In this document: positions 1 to 9,899 of the stretch, piece after piece | Numbering within the stretch: the stretch's first letter is position 1 | Layout of the letters: the number at the start of each line of letters is the position of its first letter | Source of the DNA: Syntrophomonadaceae bacterium | GTDB taxonomy: Bacteria > Bacillota > Dethiobacteria > DTU022 | NCBI GenBank assembly: GCA_007121075.1 | Contig: SKMK01000016.1 | Coordinates: 1 to 64,000, forward strand | Reading direction: 5' to 3' | DNA length: 64,000 nucleotides | Made by a program: the position numbers and the translations under genes | The notes under the pieces: generated by a model | Seen by the model: the letters and a program-made list of their open reading frames with translations, nothing else | Databases searched by the model: none | Told to the model about the DNA's origin: nothing

Positions 1-43
1 CAACGAAGGGAAAATTCCAGGAGTAAAAAAAGCCAGCTGGTAG
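1..43 (+). CDS. rpsN: 30S ribosomal protein S14, C-terminal fragment
   Basis: The first 43 bases read in one frame as the last 13 residues of a protein ending IPGVKKASW before a TAG stop. This is the typical C-terminus of the short zinc-type S14 of Firmicutes, which sits in the 30S head. Its position directly before rpsH is the expected spc-operon order. Only the tail lies in the window, so the zinc-binding cysteines cannot be checked. Confidence 0.85.
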   Translation, partial: NEGKIPGVKKASW

Positions 44-77
44 ATGATGAAAGAATGAGAGGAGGTTGTTACTGCCT

Positions 78-473
78 ATGATGACAGATCCGATTGCCGA
101 TATGCTGACACGAGTGCGTAATGCCAATAATGTGCGGCATAAAACTGTGGAGATTCCTGCTTCAAATGTAAAGCGGTCCATCGCCAATATTTTAAAGCAG
201 GAAGGGTTTATTAAAGATTACGAATTTATCAAGGATAATAAACAAGGCATTCTGCGGGTTCATCTGAAGTATGGTCCGAACCAGGAGAAAATTATCAGCG
301 GTCTGAAAAGGATCAGCAAACCCGGCTTGAGGGTGTATGTGAAAAAAGATGAACTGCCCAAGGTCCTGGGTGGGATGGGGATAGCAGTTATTTCCACCTC
401 CCAGGGTTTGATGAGTGATCGCCAGGCCCGGAAAACGGGCAGCGGCGGCGAAGTATTGTGCTATATCTGGTAG
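78..473 (+). CDS. rpsH: 30S ribosomal protein S8
   Basis: S8 binds 16S rRNA in the central domain and in many bacteria also represses the spc operon. The protein opens with the family signature [15 protein letters not shown] and ends with a conserved GGEVLCYIW-type C-terminus; at 131 residues it has the usual length. The ORF track begins at a TTG at 66, but that codon touches the GGAGGT ribosome binding site at 61-66, so the ATG at 78 (or 81) is the better start. It lies between rpsN and rplF, as expected. Confidence 0.97.
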   Translation: MMTDPIADMLTRVRNANNVRHKTVEIPASNVKRSIANILKQEGFIKDYEFIKDNKQGILRVHLKYGPNQEKIISGLKRISKPGLRVYVKKDELPKVLGGMGIAVISTSQGLMSDRQARKTGSGGEVLCYIW

Positions 474-493
474 CATAGCGAGGAGGATTACCG

Positions 494-1030
494 ATGTCTC
501 GAACCGGTAAAAAGCCTGTTGCTGTACCGGAAAAGGTCCAGGTACAGTTTGAAGGAAATTACATAACCGTTACAGGCCCAAAAGGACAGCTCTCAATGGA
601 GTTGCACCGGGATATGATTGTTGAACAGGAGGAAAGCTTGATCCATGTCAAGCGCCCAACTGAAAATCCTGAACACAAATCCCTGCACGGCCTAACCCGG
701 ACTCTGATCGCCAACATGATCAAGGGGGTTACCGAAGGTTACAGCTGCAACCTGGAGCTGGTAGGTGTAGGTTACAGGGCGGCAATGGAGGGAAATAAAC
801 TGGTCTTGAATATGGGTTTTGCCCATCCGGTTGTTTTTACTCCCGGTAAAGATATGGAAATTGAGGTGCCCAGTCCCACCAAGATTATTGTAAAAGGTAT
901 CGATAAGCAGCAGGTAGGCAACCTGGCCGCGGTAATTCGCAGGACCTATCCGCCCGAACCTTACAAGGGCAAGGGTATTCGTTACGAAAATGAACAAGTC
1001 CGCCAAAAAGCGGGTAAAGCGGGTAAATAG
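494..1030 (+). CDS. rplF: 50S ribosomal protein L6
   Basis: L6 is a large-subunit protein near the factor-binding site. The sequence starts [17 protein letters not shown] and ends with the conserved [17 protein letters not shown] segment; 178 residues is the normal length for its two tandem L6 folds. AGGAGG at 481-486 places the ATG start well. It is the third gene of the spc-operon part visible here. Confidence 0.97.
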   Translation: MSRTGKKPVAVPEKVQVQFEGNYITVTGPKGQLSMELHRDMIVEQEESLIHVKRPTENPEHKSLHGLTRTLIANMIKGVTEGYSCNLELVGVGYRAAMEGNKLVLNMGFAHPVVFTPGKDMEIEVPSPTKIIVKGIDKQQVGNLAAVIRRTYPPEPYKGKGIRYENEQVRQKAGKAGK

Positions 1031-1050
1031 TCGCCTGGAGGTGTAAAACA

Positions 1051-1419
1051 GTGCTTAAAGCAAAATCACGTCAAATCAACCGGAAAAAACGTCACCGCAG
1101 GGTCCGGACCAAGGTCTATGGGGCACCGGAGCGCCCCCGGTTAAATGTTTTCCGGAGCAGCAAACATATTTATGCCCAGGTGATTGATGATCAATCGAGA
1201 AAAACCCTGGTTGCCGCTTCCAGCCTTGATCCGCAGCTGCGTTCGGAGCTGGATTATGGCGGTAACCGCGAAACCGCCCGCAAGGTTGGGGCATTGCTTG
1301 CCAACAGGGCTGTGGGCAAGGGCATTAAAGATGTTGTTTTTGACCGGGGCGGTTACCTTTATCACGGCAGAGTAAAAGAGCTGGCCGATGGGGCCCGCGA
1401 AGCCGGGTTAAACTTTTAG
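1051..1419 (+). CDS. rplR: 50S ribosomal protein L18
   Basis: L18 binds 5S rRNA and helps dock it onto the large subunit. The 122-residue protein has the basic N-terminus ([12 protein letters not shown]), the [20 protein letters not shown] core and the C-terminal [20 protein letters not shown] typical of the family. It starts at GTG with a TGGAGGTG ribosome binding site just upstream and sits between rplF and rpsE. Confidence 0.97.
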   Translation: MLKAKSRQINRKKRHRRVRTKVYGAPERPRLNVFRSSKHIYAQVIDDQSRKTLVAASSLDPQLRSELDYGGNRETARKVGALLANRAVGKGIKDVVFDRGGYLYHGRVKELADGAREAGLNF

Positions 1420-1437
1420 AAAGGGGGAATTGCACGG

Positions 1438-1935
1438 GTGTCAAAGATAGAACCATCACAAGAACTGGTAGAAAAAGTGGTCCAGGTCAATCGTGTGGCC
1501 AAAGTTGTAAAAGGAGGCCGCCGATTTAGTTTTAGCACGCTGGTAATTGTAGGTGATTACAACGGCGTGGTTGGAGCCGGCATGGGTAAAGCCGGTGAAG
1601 TGCCGGAAGCGATCCGCAAGGGGATTGAAAATGCCAAGAAGAATATGATCAATGTGCCCATGGCCGGGACTACTATTACACATGAAGTTACCGGACGTTT
1701 TGGAGCCGGAAAAGTCCTATTGAAGCCTGCTTCTGAAGGTACCGGTGTGATCGCCGGAGGGCCTGTCCGTGCGGTTTTAGAGCTGGCCGGAGTCAGGGAT
1801 ATTTTAACCAAATCCCTCGGTTCAGATAATGCAATTAACATTGTCAACGCCACCATGGAAGGCTTAAAATCGCTGAAAAGGGTCGAGGAAGTAAGTTCTT
1901 TGCGCGGTATTGAAGTAGAGAAGCTGCTTGGGTAA
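1438..1935 (+). CDS. rpsE: 30S ribosomal protein S5
   Basis: S5 lies at the mRNA entry side of the 30S subunit and affects decoding accuracy. The 165-residue protein shows the double-stranded RNA-binding N-domain with [18 protein letters not shown] and the C-domain with [20 protein letters not shown], followed by [16 protein letters not shown]. Start is GTG after AAGGGGG. Spacing to rpmD is 15 bases, consistent with one transcript. Confidence 0.97.
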   Translation: MSKIEPSQELVEKVVQVNRVAKVVKGGRRFSFSTLVIVGDYNGVVGAGMGKAGEVPEAIRKGIENAKKNMINVPMAGTTITHEVTGRFGAGKVLLKPASEGTGVIAGGPVRAVLELAGVRDILTKSLGSDNAINIVNATMEGLKSLKRVEEVSSLRGIEVEKLLG

Positions 1936-1950
1936 GGAGAGTTGACAGTT

Positions 1951-2136
1951 ATGGCAAAAAAATTGCTGGTTACCCTGGTTAAAAGCCCGCTGGCTCGCAA
2001 TCCCAGGCATCGGCGCACCGTTAAAGCGCTGGGGTTGAAAAAGATTGGCCAGACAGTGGAGCATAAAGATACGCCGGTGATCAGGGGTATGGCTAATACT
2101 GTAGGTTATTTATTAAATGTTGAAGAAGTTAAGTAG
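1951..2136 (+). CDS. rpmD: 50S ribosomal protein L30
   Basis: L30 is a small large-subunit protein. The 61-residue product starts [16 protein letters not shown] and has the [29 protein letters not shown] core of bacterial L30. The track's TTG at 1942 directly abuts the AAGGAGAG ribosome binding site, so the ATG at 1951 with proper spacing is preferred. It lies between rpsE and rplO as in other Firmicutes. Confidence 0.96.
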   Translation: MAKKLLVTLVKSPLARNPRHRRTVKALGLKKIGQTVEHKDTPVIRGMANTVGYLLNVEEVK

Positions 2137-2168
2137 CTGGAGAAGCGTTATACAGGGAGGTGTAGCCG

Positions 2169-2609
2169 ATGCGTTTACACGAATTAAGGCCTCCTGAGGG
2201 AGCCAGGAAAGCGGCTAAACGTAAAGGAAGAGGAATGGCTTCCGGGCTGGGTAAGACATCCGGCCGGGGGCAAAAAGGGCAAAAAGCCCGGTCAGGCTCA
2301 GGGATCCGTCCCGGCTTTGAAGGCGGGCAGATGCCGTATTTCCAGCGTTTACCAAAGCGTGGTTTTACCAATATACATAAAAAAAGATGGAACATTGTAA
2401 ACTTGAATGATTTGAACAAATTCGAGGAAGGAACAGTAGTGACACCAGATCTTTTACTGGAAGCCGGAATTCTAAAGGATTTACGTGATCCTTTGAAAGT
2501 GCTTGGTGACGGTGAATTGGATCGCAAGCTGGAAGTCCAGGCACACCGGTTCAGCAAGCAAGCCCTGGCTAAGATTGAAGCGGCCGGTGGAAAGGCAGAG
2601 GTGATTTAA
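2169..2609 (+). CDS. rplO: 50S ribosomal protein L15
   Basis: L15 is a late-assembly large-subunit protein. Visible family features are [22 protein letters not shown] at the N-terminus, the glycine/lysine-rich extended segment ([14 protein letters not shown]), and the [11 protein letters not shown] motif. Length is 146 residues, as usual. Its TAA stop is immediately followed by the GTG start of secY, suggesting coupled translation. Confidence 0.97.
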   Translation: MRLHELRPPEGARKAAKRKGRGMASGLGKTSGRGQKGQKARSGSGIRPGFEGGQMPYFQRLPKRGFTNIHKKRWNIVNLNDLNKFEEGTVVTPDLLLEAGILKDLRDPLKVLGDGELDRKLEVQAHRFSKQALAKIEAAGGKAEVI

Positions 2610-3866
2610 GTGCTGGAAACAATTCGTACAGCGTGGCGAATCAAAGAATTGAGAGAGAGAATTCTCTTTACCCTGGCCATGTTCGTGGTCTTCAGGGTCG
2701 GCTCGGCAATCCCTGTACCCGGCGTGGATGCAACTCTTTTGGCTGAATTTTTCCAGGAGGACACCATCTTCGGTTTTGTTAATATTATCGGGGGTGGCAA
2801 CCTGGCCAACTTTACCATCTTCGCCCTGGGTATTATGCCTTATATTAACGCTTCCATTATAATGAACCTTTTGACGATAGTCATACCGAAGCTGAAGGAA
2901 TGGAGCCAGGAAGGCCCTGAAGGTCGCAAGAAGATGACCCAGATTACCCGCTACGGGACCATCGTGATTGCCCTGATCCAGGCTTTCGGGTTGTCGACGG
3001 TAATTGCCGGAGAAGCTGTGGTTGATCGGACCACACTTTCATATATCACCATTATTATATCACTGACAACCGGTACTGCGTTTTTGATGTGGATGGGCGA
3101 GTTGATCACCGAAAGAGGGATCGGCAACGGTATATCACTGCTAATTTTTGCCGGTATTGTGGCCGGGTTCCCAATGGGAGTGGCCATGATTGCCGAGCAA
3201 TACCGATTTGGCGAAATTAACATGCTGCTGATTGTCCTGGTAGCCCTGGTTCTGCTGGCCTTGATTGTGGGTATTATCGGTCTTGACCAGGGACAGAGAC
3301 GGGTTAATGTACAGTACAGTAAACGCGTGGTGGGCCGTAAAATGTACGGAGGCCAGGCCACGCATATACCGATGAAAGTAAATCAGGCAGGCGTTATCCC
3401 GGTAATCTTTGCTTCGGTAATCCTGAGTTTTCCGCAAACGCTGGTCAGCTTTATTCAGCATCCGGTAGCCCAGAGCATTGCCGCAAGCCTCGGTTGGGGT
3501 ACCAACCTGAACCTGATTTTATATATGACTTTAATTATCCTGTTTACTTTCTTTTATACTGCGGTACAGTTTGATCCTTTCCAGGTGGCCGGTAATATTA
3601 AAAAATATGGCGGTTTCATACCCGGCCTGAGGCCGGGGCGTCCAACCGCCGATTACCTGGCCAGGATAACATCCCGGCTGACCACGGTGGGAGCATTTTC
3701 ACTGGCTTTTATAGCTGTGTTTCCCATTCTGCTGGAACGTTTGACCGGGATGAACATCATCTTTGGCGGCACTGGTTTAATTATTGTGGTCGGTGTGACC
3801 CTGGAAACATTTAAGCAGATTGAAAGCCACATGTTGATGCGGAGTTATCGCGGATTCATGAGATAG
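2610..3866 (+). CDS. secY: Preprotein translocase subunit SecY
   Basis: SecY forms the protein-conducting channel of the Sec translocase in the cytoplasmic membrane. The 418-residue protein has about ten hydrophobic segments. It shows the GSAIPVPGVD plug-region motif near residue 30, LGIMPYINASIIMNLL, the cytoplasmic loop with MKVNQAGVIPVIFA, and FGGTGLIIVVGVTLET near the end. The GTG start directly follows the rplO stop. Normally adk would follow secY in Firmicutes; here the next gene is map, three to nine bases downstream. Confidence 0.97.
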   Translation: MLETIRTAWRIKELRERILFTLAMFVVFRVGSAIPVPGVDATLLAEFFQEDTIFGFVNIIGGGNLANFTIFALGIMPYINASIIMNLLTIVIPKLKEWSQEGPEGRKKMTQITRYGTIVIALIQAFGLSTVIAGEAVVDRTTLSYITIIISLTTGTAFLMWMGELITERGIGNGISLLIFAGIVAGFPMGVAMIAEQYRFGEINMLLIVLVALVLLALIVGIIGLDQGQRRVNVQYSKRVVGRKMYGGQATHIPMKVNQAGVIPVIFASVILSFPQTLVSFIQHPVAQSIAASLGWGTNLNLILYMTLIILFTFFYTAVQFDPFQVAGNIKKYGGFIPGLRPGRPTADYLARITSRLTTVGAFSLAFIAVFPILLERLTGMNIIFGGTGLIIVVGVTLETFKQIESHMLMRSYRGFMR

Positions 3867-3875
3867 AGAATGCTT

Positions 3876-4631
3876 ATGATCAAGTTCAAGTCATCGAAGG
3901 AAATTAAGTTGATGCGGGAAGCCGGTAAAATTGTGGCCGAAGTCCTCGAATTGGTGGATGAAATGGTAAAACCCGGCGTTACAACTGCCAAACTGGACAG
4001 CGCAGCGGAAAAACTGATCAGGAAACACGGCGCTGAACCGGCTTTTTTAGGCTATAACAACTTTCCCGCATCTATTTGCACCTCTGTAAATAATGAAGTT
4101 GTGCATGGAATTCCAAGCTTGCGCAGACTCAAAGAGGGCGATATAATCAGCATTGATGTCGGTGTCTACCGTAAAGGTTATTATGGCGATGCCGCAGCTA
4201 CTTTTGCGGTGGGCAGGATATCAGACGAGACACAGAAACTGATTGATGTTACGAGGGAATCTCTGCAAAGAGCTATTGGAAAAATGCAGAGCGGAAACAG
4301 GCTTTCCGACATTTCCCATGCGGTTCAGGACTATGTTGAACAAAACTCGATGGCGGTTGTTCGTAATTATGTCGGCCATGGAATTGGCGAACAAATGCAT
4401 GAAGAACCACAGGTGCCTAACTTTGGGTTGCCGGGAAGAGGCCCTCTGCTTCAGAAGGGAATTGTCCTAGCCATCGAGCCAATGGTTAATGCCGGCAGCT
4501 GGGAAGTGGAAGTCCTTGATGATCAATGGACTGTGGTCACCAGTGATGGCAGTTTTTCCGCTCATTTTGAGCATACCGTGGCCCTTGGTGAAAACGGCCC
4601 AGAAGTAATGACATTTACCAACCTTTCTTAA
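3876..4631 (+). CDS. map: Methionine aminopeptidase, type I
   Basis: This cytosolic metalloprotease removes the initiator methionine from nascent proteins. The metal ligands are recognisable: an Asp in SIDVGV, an Asp in YYGDAAATF, a His in VGHGIGEQMHEEP, a Glu in LAIEPM and a Glu in FEHTVAL. The substrate-side His in EVVHGIP is also present. Length is about 251 residues, typical for the short type I enzyme without a zinc-finger extension. The track starts at an ATG at 3870; the second ATG at 3876 fits the family N-terminus slightly better, and neither has a strong ribosome binding site, suggesting coupling to secY. Confidence 0.95.
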   Translation: MIKFKSSKEIKLMREAGKIVAEVLELVDEMVKPGVTTAKLDSAAEKLIRKHGAEPAFLGYNNFPASICTSVNNEVVHGIPSLRRLKEGDIISIDVGVYRKGYYGDAAATFAVGRISDETQKLIDVTRESLQRAIGKMQSGNRLSDISHAVQDYVEQNSMAVVRNYVGHGIGEQMHEEPQVPNFGLPGRGPLLQKGIVLAIEPMVNAGSWEVEVLDDQWTVVTSDGSFSAHFEHTVALGENGPEVMTFTNLS

Positions 4632-4643
4632 GGGGGCGGAGTG

Positions 4644-4931
4644 ATGATCGATTTGAAACCGGGACAACTGGTTCGTTCATTGGCCGGCCGCGATAAAGGA
4701 AAGCATTATTTGGTACTGTGGGAGCTTGATCAAAAATATGTGCTTCTGGTTGACGGGCGCAGGCGGCCCGTTGCCCGGCCAAAAAAAAAGAACAAAGCTC
4801 ATCTACAGCGCTATGATCGCAGAGCAGAGTTTGAAGAACCGTTTAATCCCGAAAAGGTAACCGACAACCAGGTCATTGATTTTTTAAAACAACTGGTTCC
4901 GAGGACCGGGGATTCCGAAGAGGAGGTTTAA
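4644..4931 (+). CDS. KOW-domain RNA-binding protein (L14e/YmxL-like)
   Basis: A 95-residue protein with a KOW-type beta segment at the start ([19 protein letters not shown]), a basic middle ([16 protein letters not shown]) and an acidic tail. Small KOW proteins of this kind lie between map/adk and infA in many Firmicutes and are presumed RNA or ribosome binding; the exact role is not established. Its place between map and infA, with a GGGGGCGGAG ribosome binding site, supports a real gene. The track uses a GTG at 4641; the adjacent ATG at 4644 is more likely. Confidence 0.85.
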   Translation: MIDLKPGQLVRSLAGRDKGKHYLVLWELDQKYVLLVDGRRRPVARPKKKNKAHLQRYDRRAEFEEPFNPEKVTDNQVIDFLKQLVPRTGDSEEEV

Positions 4932-4939
4932 CTGGTAAC

Positions 4940-5161
4940 ATGAGCAAGAAAAAAGATGTTGTTGAAGTAGAAGGGACAGTAGTCGAACCGCTGCCGAATG
5001 CCATGTTCCGGGTTGAGTTGAAAAACGGGCATAAAATTCTAGCTCATGTTTCGGGCAAGATCCGGATGAACTTTATTCGCATTCTGCCGGGCGACCGGGT
5101 TTTAGTAGAATTATCGCCTTACGATCTGACTCGGGGGCGTATTACCTACCGTTATAAATAA
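4940..5161 (+). CDS. infA: Translation initiation factor IF-1
   Basis: IF-1 binds the ribosomal A site during initiation. The 73-residue OB-fold protein contains [24 protein letters not shown] and the C-terminal [26 protein letters not shown], which is nearly the family consensus. It begins with ATG after AGGAGG at the end of the preceding gene. The order infA-rpmJ-rpsM is canonical. Confidence 0.97.
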   Translation: MSKKKDVVEVEGTVVEPLPNAMFRVELKNGHKILAHVSGKIRMNFIRILPGDRVLVELSPYDLTRGRITYRYK

Positions 5162-5175
5162 GGAGGTTCGCTATC

Positions 5176-5289
5176 ATGAAGGTGAGGCCCTCAGTGAAAA
5201 AGATGTGTGAGAAATGCAAGATAATCCGGCGTAAGGGCAAAATTGTTGTTATTTGTCAAAACCCGAAACATAAGCAAAGACAAGGCTAG
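5176..5289 (+). CDS. rpmJ: 50S ribosomal protein L36 (too short for the ORF track)
   Basis: Reading from the ATG at 5176 gives a 37-residue protein starting [19 protein letters not shown] and ending KHKQRQG before TAG. Cys11, Cys14, Cys27 and His32 form the zinc ribbon, so this is the zinc-containing (C+) form. Thirty-seven residues is exactly the family length. AGGAGG at 5161-5166 precedes it. The supplied ORF list misses it because of its size. Confidence 0.96.
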   Translation: MKVRPSVKKMCEKCKIIRRKGKIVVICQNPKHKQRQG

Positions 5290-5359
5290 GTTTTTCATTA
5301 GATAAATCACTAATGATAATCATGCCAGGAGTGATTATGCTCAAGGAGGTGTTAAAGGA

Positions 5360-5731
5360 TTGGCCAGAATTGCAGGAGTTGACTTGCCGCGTGAAAAAAG
5401 GGTCGAGATTGCATTGAGTTATATTTACGGAATCGGAAGAAACCGGGCAGCAGATATCCTGTCCCATACCGGGATCAGTTCCGATACCAGGGTGAGGGAT
5501 TTAACCGAAGACGAATTAGGCCGGCTGCGCGAATTTATCGATAAAAACTATAATGTCGAAGGGGACCTGCGCCGCGAGGTGGCTTTGAATATCAAACGCC
5601 TGGTAGAAATCGGCTGCTATCGCGGTATCAGGCACCGCCGCGGGCTGCCGGTTCGGGGACAAAAAACCAAGAATAATGCCCGGGGCCGAAAAGGACCGCG
5701 AAAAACTGTCGGCGTACGCCGTAAAAAATAA
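5360..5731 (+). CDS. rpsM: 30S ribosomal protein S13
   Basis: S13 lies in the 30S head and contacts the 50S subunit and P-site tRNA. The 123-residue protein has [26 protein letters not shown], the helix-two-turn-helix middle, and the basic C-terminal tail [26 protein letters not shown] is the start codon, eight bases after an AAGGAGGTG site. About 70 bases separate it from rpmJ without an evident terminator. Confidence 0.97.
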   Translation: MARIAGVDLPREKRVEIALSYIYGIGRNRAADILSHTGISSDTRVRDLTEDELGRLREFIDKNYNVEGDLRREVALNIKRLVEIGCYRGIRHRRGLPVRGQKTKNNARGRKGPRKTVGVRRKK

Positions 5732-5767
5732 TATAATCTTTAACAAGAAGGGAGGAATAAGTAAACC

Positions 5768-6160
5768 TTGGTTAAGAAAAAAACTACTCGCTCAAAGCGT
5801 CGCGAGAAAAAGAATATTGAACGCGGGGTTGCCCATATAAAATCAACTTTCAACAATACCTTTATCAGCATCACCGATACTACTGGCAACAGCATTTCCT
5901 GGTCCAGTGCCGGCAATGTTGGGTTTAAAGGATCGCGTAAGTCGACTCCCTTTGCCGCCCAGCTGGCTGCAGAAACTGCGGCCAAAGTGGCAATGGATCA
6001 TGGAATGCGGCAGGTCGAAGTATACGTTAAAGGACCGGGTGCCGGCCGGGAAGCGGCCATCCGCTCGCTGCAGGCGGCAGGTCTTGAAGTTAACGCCATA
6101 AAAGATGTGACCCCGATTCCACATAACGGATGCCGCCCCCCGAAAAGGCGGAGAGTATAG
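5768..6160 (+). CDS. rpsK: 30S ribosomal protein S11
   Basis: S11 forms part of the mRNA exit channel on the 30S platform. The 130-residue protein shows [40 protein letters not shown] and the C-terminal [17 protein letters not shown] start following a GGGAGG site. It lies between rpsM and rpsD, the Firmicutes alpha-operon order. Confidence 0.97.
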   Translation: MVKKKTTRSKRREKKNIERGVAHIKSTFNNTFISITDTTGNSISWSSAGNVGFKGSRKSTPFAAQLAAETAAKVAMDHGMRQVEVYVKGPGAGREAAIRSLQAAGLEVNAIKDVTPIPHNGCRPPKRRRV

Positions 6161-6193
6161 TTACTTTAAAGAAGGAGGTGTAATATTACCTAA

Positions 6194-6820
6194 ATGGGAC
6201 GTTACACAGGAGCAGTTTGTCGTTTATGCCGCAGGGAAAAAGATAAACTTTACCTGAAGGGAGATCGCTGCTATTCCGATAAATGTGGTGTTGTGCGCCA
6301 TGCTTATGCCCCCGGCGAACACGGACAGGCAAGGCAAAAATTTTCCGAGTATGGCCAGCAGCTGCGCGAAAAACAAAAAGCTCGCCGTATTTACGGTGTT
6401 ATGGAAAAGCAGTTTCGCAGATATTTTAAAGAAGCCGATCGCCGCAAGGGGGTTACCGGCGAAGTATTGCTCCAGCTTTTGGAAAGCCGGCTGGATAATA
6501 TCGTATTTCGCATGGGCATGGCCCGTTCCCGCAATGAGGCGAGACAGCTTATCAATCACGGTCACTTTGAGGTAAACGGCCGGAAAGTTGACATACCTTC
6601 CTACCTGGTTAAGCCGGGTGACCTTGTTGCGGTCAGGGAGAACAGGAAGAATAAAGCGGTGTTCAAAGAAATCGTGGAAACAAGAGAACAGCAGGAGCTA
6701 GTTGATTGGCTGGAAGCGGATTATGAAAAACTTCAAGGTCGGGCCTTAAGGATTCCACAGCGAGATGAAATTGATGTGCCGTTGACTGAACACCTCATCG
6801 TGGAACTTTATTCCCGGTAA
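6194..6820 (+). CDS. rpsD: 30S ribosomal protein S4, zinc-binding (C+) form
   Basis: S4 nucleates 30S assembly at the 5' domain of 16S rRNA. The N-terminus carries four cysteines (Cys9, Cys12, Cys26, Cys31) as in the C+ zinc-binding paralog. The S4 RNA-binding domain is visible around [31 protein letters not shown]. Length is 208 residues. Its location inside the alpha operon, before rpoA, is common in Clostridia but differs from Bacillus, where rpsD is unlinked. Confidence 0.97.
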   Translation: MGRYTGAVCRLCRREKDKLYLKGDRCYSDKCGVVRHAYAPGEHGQARQKFSEYGQQLREKQKARRIYGVMEKQFRRYFKEADRRKGVTGEVLLQLLESRLDNIVFRMGMARSRNEARQLINHGHFEVNGRKVDIPSYLVKPGDLVAVRENRKNKAVFKEIVETREQQELVDWLEADYEKLQGRALRIPQRDEIDVPLTEHLIVELYSR

Positions 6821-6871
6821 TCAATTAAGCACCCTCAATATATTAAGCGAGGAGGGTAAATAGGAAAAATT

Positions 6872-7819
6872 ATGATTGAAATTGAAAAGCCGAAAATTGA
6901 GTATGTAGAAAAAGATGATCAGAATAACTACGGGCGTTTTGTGGCGGAACCCCTGGAAAGGGGTTACGGTACCACCCTGGGTAACGCCCTGAGGAGGATT
7001 CTGTTGTCCTCGTTGCCCGGTGCGGCAATAACTAATGTCAAATTTGATGGAGCACTGCACGATTTTTCCACTCTTCCCGGGGTCCTGGAAGATACGATCG
7101 AGATCATTTTAAACTTAAAAGCTGTTTCTCTGAAAATACATTCAGATGAGCCGCAGACTTTAACTATTGATATCGATCACCCCGGGGCTGTAAAGGCCAA
7201 AGATATCAATGCCCCGTCCGATGTGGAAATACTGAATGAAGAGCAGCACATATGCACTCTGGAAGAGAATGCCAGGTTGTACATGGAAATGACTGCCGTC
7301 AATGGAAGAGGCTATGTCCCGGCCGAAAGGAACAAGCTGCCCCAGCAGCCAATCGGGGTTATTCCTGTAGATTCGTTGTTTTCGCCGATCCGCAAGGTTA
7401 ACTACAAAGTGGAGGATACCAGGGTCGGACAGATCACCGACTATGACAAGCTAACCCTGGAAGTGTGGACTGATGGCAGTATCAGGCCTGATGAAGCAAC
7501 CAGCCTTGCCGCAAAAATTTTAAATACCCATATTTCCCTGTTTGTTAACCTTACCGAGCAAGTTGATGAAGTTGAAATTACTACCGATCGGAAAGAAGAA
7601 GATCTGGAACGGATCCTCGAAATGACCATCGAAGAACTTGACCTTTCAGTCCGTTCATATAACTGCCTGAAACGGGCCGGGATCAACACTGTTGGTGAAC
7701 TGGTCCGCAAACCGGAAGAAGAAATGATGAAAGTACGCAACCTCGGTAAAAAATCACTGGAAGAAGTGGAGCAGAAGCTTGATGAACTCGGCTTGGGCTT
7801 CCAGAAAAGCAGGGAATAA
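6872..7819 (+). CDS. rpoA: DNA-directed RNA polymerase subunit alpha
   Basis: The alpha dimer scaffolds RNA polymerase assembly and its C-terminal domain contacts UP elements and activators. The N-terminal domain contains [30 protein letters not shown], and the C-terminal domain contains [20 protein letters not shown] and [13 protein letters not shown]. Length is 315 residues. GAGGAGGG lies about 14 bases before the ATG, slightly farther than usual. Confidence 0.98.
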   Translation: MIEIEKPKIEYVEKDDQNNYGRFVAEPLERGYGTTLGNALRRILLSSLPGAAITNVKFDGALHDFSTLPGVLEDTIEIILNLKAVSLKIHSDEPQTLTIDIDHPGAVKAKDINAPSDVEILNEEQHICTLEENARLYMEMTAVNGRGYVPAERNKLPQQPIGVIPVDSLFSPIRKVNYKVEDTRVGQITDYDKLTLEVWTDGSIRPDEATSLAAKILNTHISLFVNLTEQVDEVEITTDRKEEDLERILEMTIEELDLSVRSYNCLKRAGINTVGELVRKPEEEMMKVRNLGKKSLEEVEQKLDELGLGFQKSRE

Positions 7820-7852
7820 TGCTTGAGTAAGTCTTCAAGGAGGAAATAGAGA

Positions 7853-8197
7853 ATGTCATACCAGAAGCTGAGTCGAAAAAGCGGCCCCAGAAGAGCCCTA
7901 CTACGCAGCCTGGTGACCTCGTTTTTAAAAGAAGGCACCATGGAAACTACCGCTGCCAAGGCTGCTGCTGCAAAGCCGCTGGCTGAAAAAATGATTACCC
8001 TGGCTAAAAGAGGAGATATGCATGCCCGCCGCCAGGCCCTCGCCTTTTTGCTTGATGAAGATGTGGTTACAGCCCTTTTCGACAAAGTCGGCCCCAAAAT
8101 GGAAGGCCGCGAGGGCGGTTATACCCGAATTATCCAAAAAGGACCAAGGCGGGGAGACGGAGCCCATATGGTCATTATGGAGCTTGTGTCCGATTAG
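7853..8197 (+). CDS. rplQ: 50S ribosomal protein L17
   Basis: L17 lies near the peptide exit tunnel. The 114-residue protein starts [28 protein letters not shown], has the [25 protein letters not shown] core, and ends with [23 protein letters not shown], all typical. Preceded by AAGGAGG. It closes the alpha operon; only five bases separate it from ecfA1, so the ECF transporter genes are probably co-transcribed. Confidence 0.97.
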   Translation: MSYQKLSRKSGPRRALLRSLVTSFLKEGTMETTAAKAAAAKPLAEKMITLAKRGDMHARRQALAFLLDEDVVTALFDKVGPKMEGREGGYTRIIQKGPRRGDGAHMVIMELVSD

Positions 8198-8202
8198 TCG
8201 CT

Positions 8203-9063
8203 ATGGCTGCTCAACCTTCAACAATTATTGAGGCAAAGGACGTAGATTTTTATTATCCAGGCGGGGAGGATGCTGACTCGTCTGCTCTTTCCGGAATCAA
8301 CCTTACTGTTAAGCAGGGGGAATATTTGGCCCTGGTCGGCCCCAATGGTTCCGGAAAAACTACTTTCTTGAAACTTTTAAATGCCCTTTTAATCCCTACC
8401 CATGGTCAGGTGCTGGTAAAGGGCATTTCTACAGAGGTAGAAAGTACACTGCCGGAAGTACGGCGGGCTTGTGGGATGATCTTTCAAAATCCCGACAATC
8501 AGCTTGTTGCGACTACTGTCGAGGAAGATATAGCTTTTGGATTGGAAAACCTGGCCCTCCCGCCGGAAGAAATAAGGAACAGGGTTTTTAAAACTGCAAC
8601 TTTACTGGGTTTAGAGAAATTGCTCAGGCAGCCCCCGCATTTACTGTCAGGCGGAGAAAAACAGCGAGTGGCCATTGCCGGGGTTCTGGTCATGGAGCCG
8701 GAGTGTATCCTGATGGATGAGCCCACGGCTATGCTTGACCCGGCCGGCCGCTGTGATGTCCTGAACACCGTAAGGGAGCTGAATCGGAACCGGAACATAG
8801 CAGTAATCCATGTTACCCACTTTCCGGAAGAAGCGGCCGGGGCCAACAGGGTTGTGGTCCTGAATGAAGGAAAGCTGGCCGCCGATGGAGCTCCTGTAGA
8901 AGTGATGACCGATCTTCAATTTTTGCACGGCCTGGGTTTACAGGGAACGACTGCCGTAGAACTGGCAGCGTTGCTTCGTCAAGATAGCTTTCCTCTGCCG
9001 CCGCAAATACTTTATAACCGGGAGCTGGTGGACAGCCTATGTTCATTGGGACAGAAAAGCTGA
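8203..9063 (+). CDS. ecfA1: ECF transporter energizing ATPase EcfA1
   Basis: One of two ATPases powering energy-coupling-factor vitamin/metal uptake, shared among several substrate-binding S components. Visible are Walker A GPNGSGKTT near residue 47, Q-loop FQNPDNQLVATTVEEDIAFGLENL, signature LSGGEKQRVAIAG and Walker B ILMDEPTAMLD. The 286-residue length is normal. It follows rplQ, the standard Firmicutes location, and overlaps ecfA2 by 25 bases. No strong ribosome binding site precedes the ATG. No S component gene is in the window. Confidence 0.95.
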   Translation: MAAQPSTIIEAKDVDFYYPGGEDADSSALSGINLTVKQGEYLALVGPNGSGKTTFLKLLNALLIPTHGQVLVKGISTEVESTLPEVRRACGMIFQNPDNQLVATTVEEDIAFGLENLALPPEEIRNRVFKTATLLGLEKLLRQPPHLLSGGEKQRVAIAGVLVMEPECILMDEPTAMLDPAGRCDVLNTVRELNRNRNIAVIHVTHFPEEAAGANRVVVLNEGKLAADGAPVEVMTDLQFLHGLGLQGTTAVELAALLRQDSFPLPPQILYNRELVDSLCSLGQKS

Positions 9064-9899
9064 CTCATACTTATATGCCCGGGACCCCTTTTGCCACTAA
9101 GGCTTTGCATGATATATCATTTAATTTTAAGCAGGGCGACTTTGCCCTGATTATAGGGCCATCCGGTTCTGGAAAATCTACCCTTATACAGCATTTAAAC
9201 GGTTTGCTCAAGCCGACTTCCGGGCAGGTAGTGTTTGAAGGGAAAAATATCAGTTCCGATAAACAGGAACTGCTCAGGCTCAGAAAGCGAATCGGGATGG
9301 TTTTCCAAATGCCCGAAGAACAATTTTTTTCGGAAACTGTTTTTGATGAAGTTGCTTTTGCTCCCCGCAATCAGGGTTTTGATGACAATGAAGTAGAAAA
9401 CAAGGTCATCGAAGCCCTTAAAAAATCAGGCCTTGATCCCGATGAGCTTAGAATGCGCCATCCTTTTCAACTCAGTGCTGGTCAAAAAAGGCTGGTTGCT
9501 ATAGCCGCGGTGTTGTCTTTAAACCCGGAAGTATTAATCCTTGATGAACCAACCGTGGCCCTCGATACGGCCTACCGGAAAAACCTGTTTGATCTTTTAA
9601 CCGGGCTAAACCATAAAGAAGGACTGACCATCATTATATCGACCCACCACCTGGACGAAGCAGCCGCCCTGGCCAACAGAGTCCTGGTGTTAAAACAAGG
9701 CGAACTGGCCATGTTTGGCCCGGCGGCAGAGGTATTTGGCAGGCGTGAAGAACTATATAACCTGGGCCTGGCTTTGCCCCCGGTAACAGAAATAATGCAC
9801 GGCCTTGCTGAAAAAGGTATGCCTGTAAAAACATCTGTATATACGCTGCAGGAAGCACGGCAGGCAATTAATGAAGTTAAGAGGCGGGATAGATCATGA
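9039..9899 (+). CDS. ecfA2: ECF transporter energizing ATPase EcfA2
   Basis: The second ECF ATPase, forming a heterodimer with EcfA1. Walker A is GPSGSGKST, the Q-loop region reads VFQMPEEQFFSETVFDEVAFAPRNQG, and Walker B is VLILDEPTVALD. The signature is LSAGQKRLVAIA, slightly different from the LSGGE of EcfA1; this asymmetry is common in EcfA2. The start overlaps the end of ecfA1 and the end overlaps ecfT by four bases, so translation is probably coupled. Confidence 0.95.
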   Translation: MFIGTEKLTHTYMPGTPFATKALHDISFNFKQGDFALIIGPSGSGKSTLIQHLNGLLKPTSGQVVFEGKNISSDKQELLRLRKRIGMVFQMPEEQFFSETVFDEVAFAPRNQGFDDNEVENKVIEALKKSGLDPDELRMRHPFQLSAGQKRLVAIAAVLSLNPEVLILDEPTVALDTAYRKNLFDLLTGLNHKEGLTIIISTHHLDEAAALANRVLVLKQGELAMFGPAAEVFGRREELYNLGLALPPVTEIMHGLAEKGMPVKTSVYTLQEARQAINEVKRRDRS

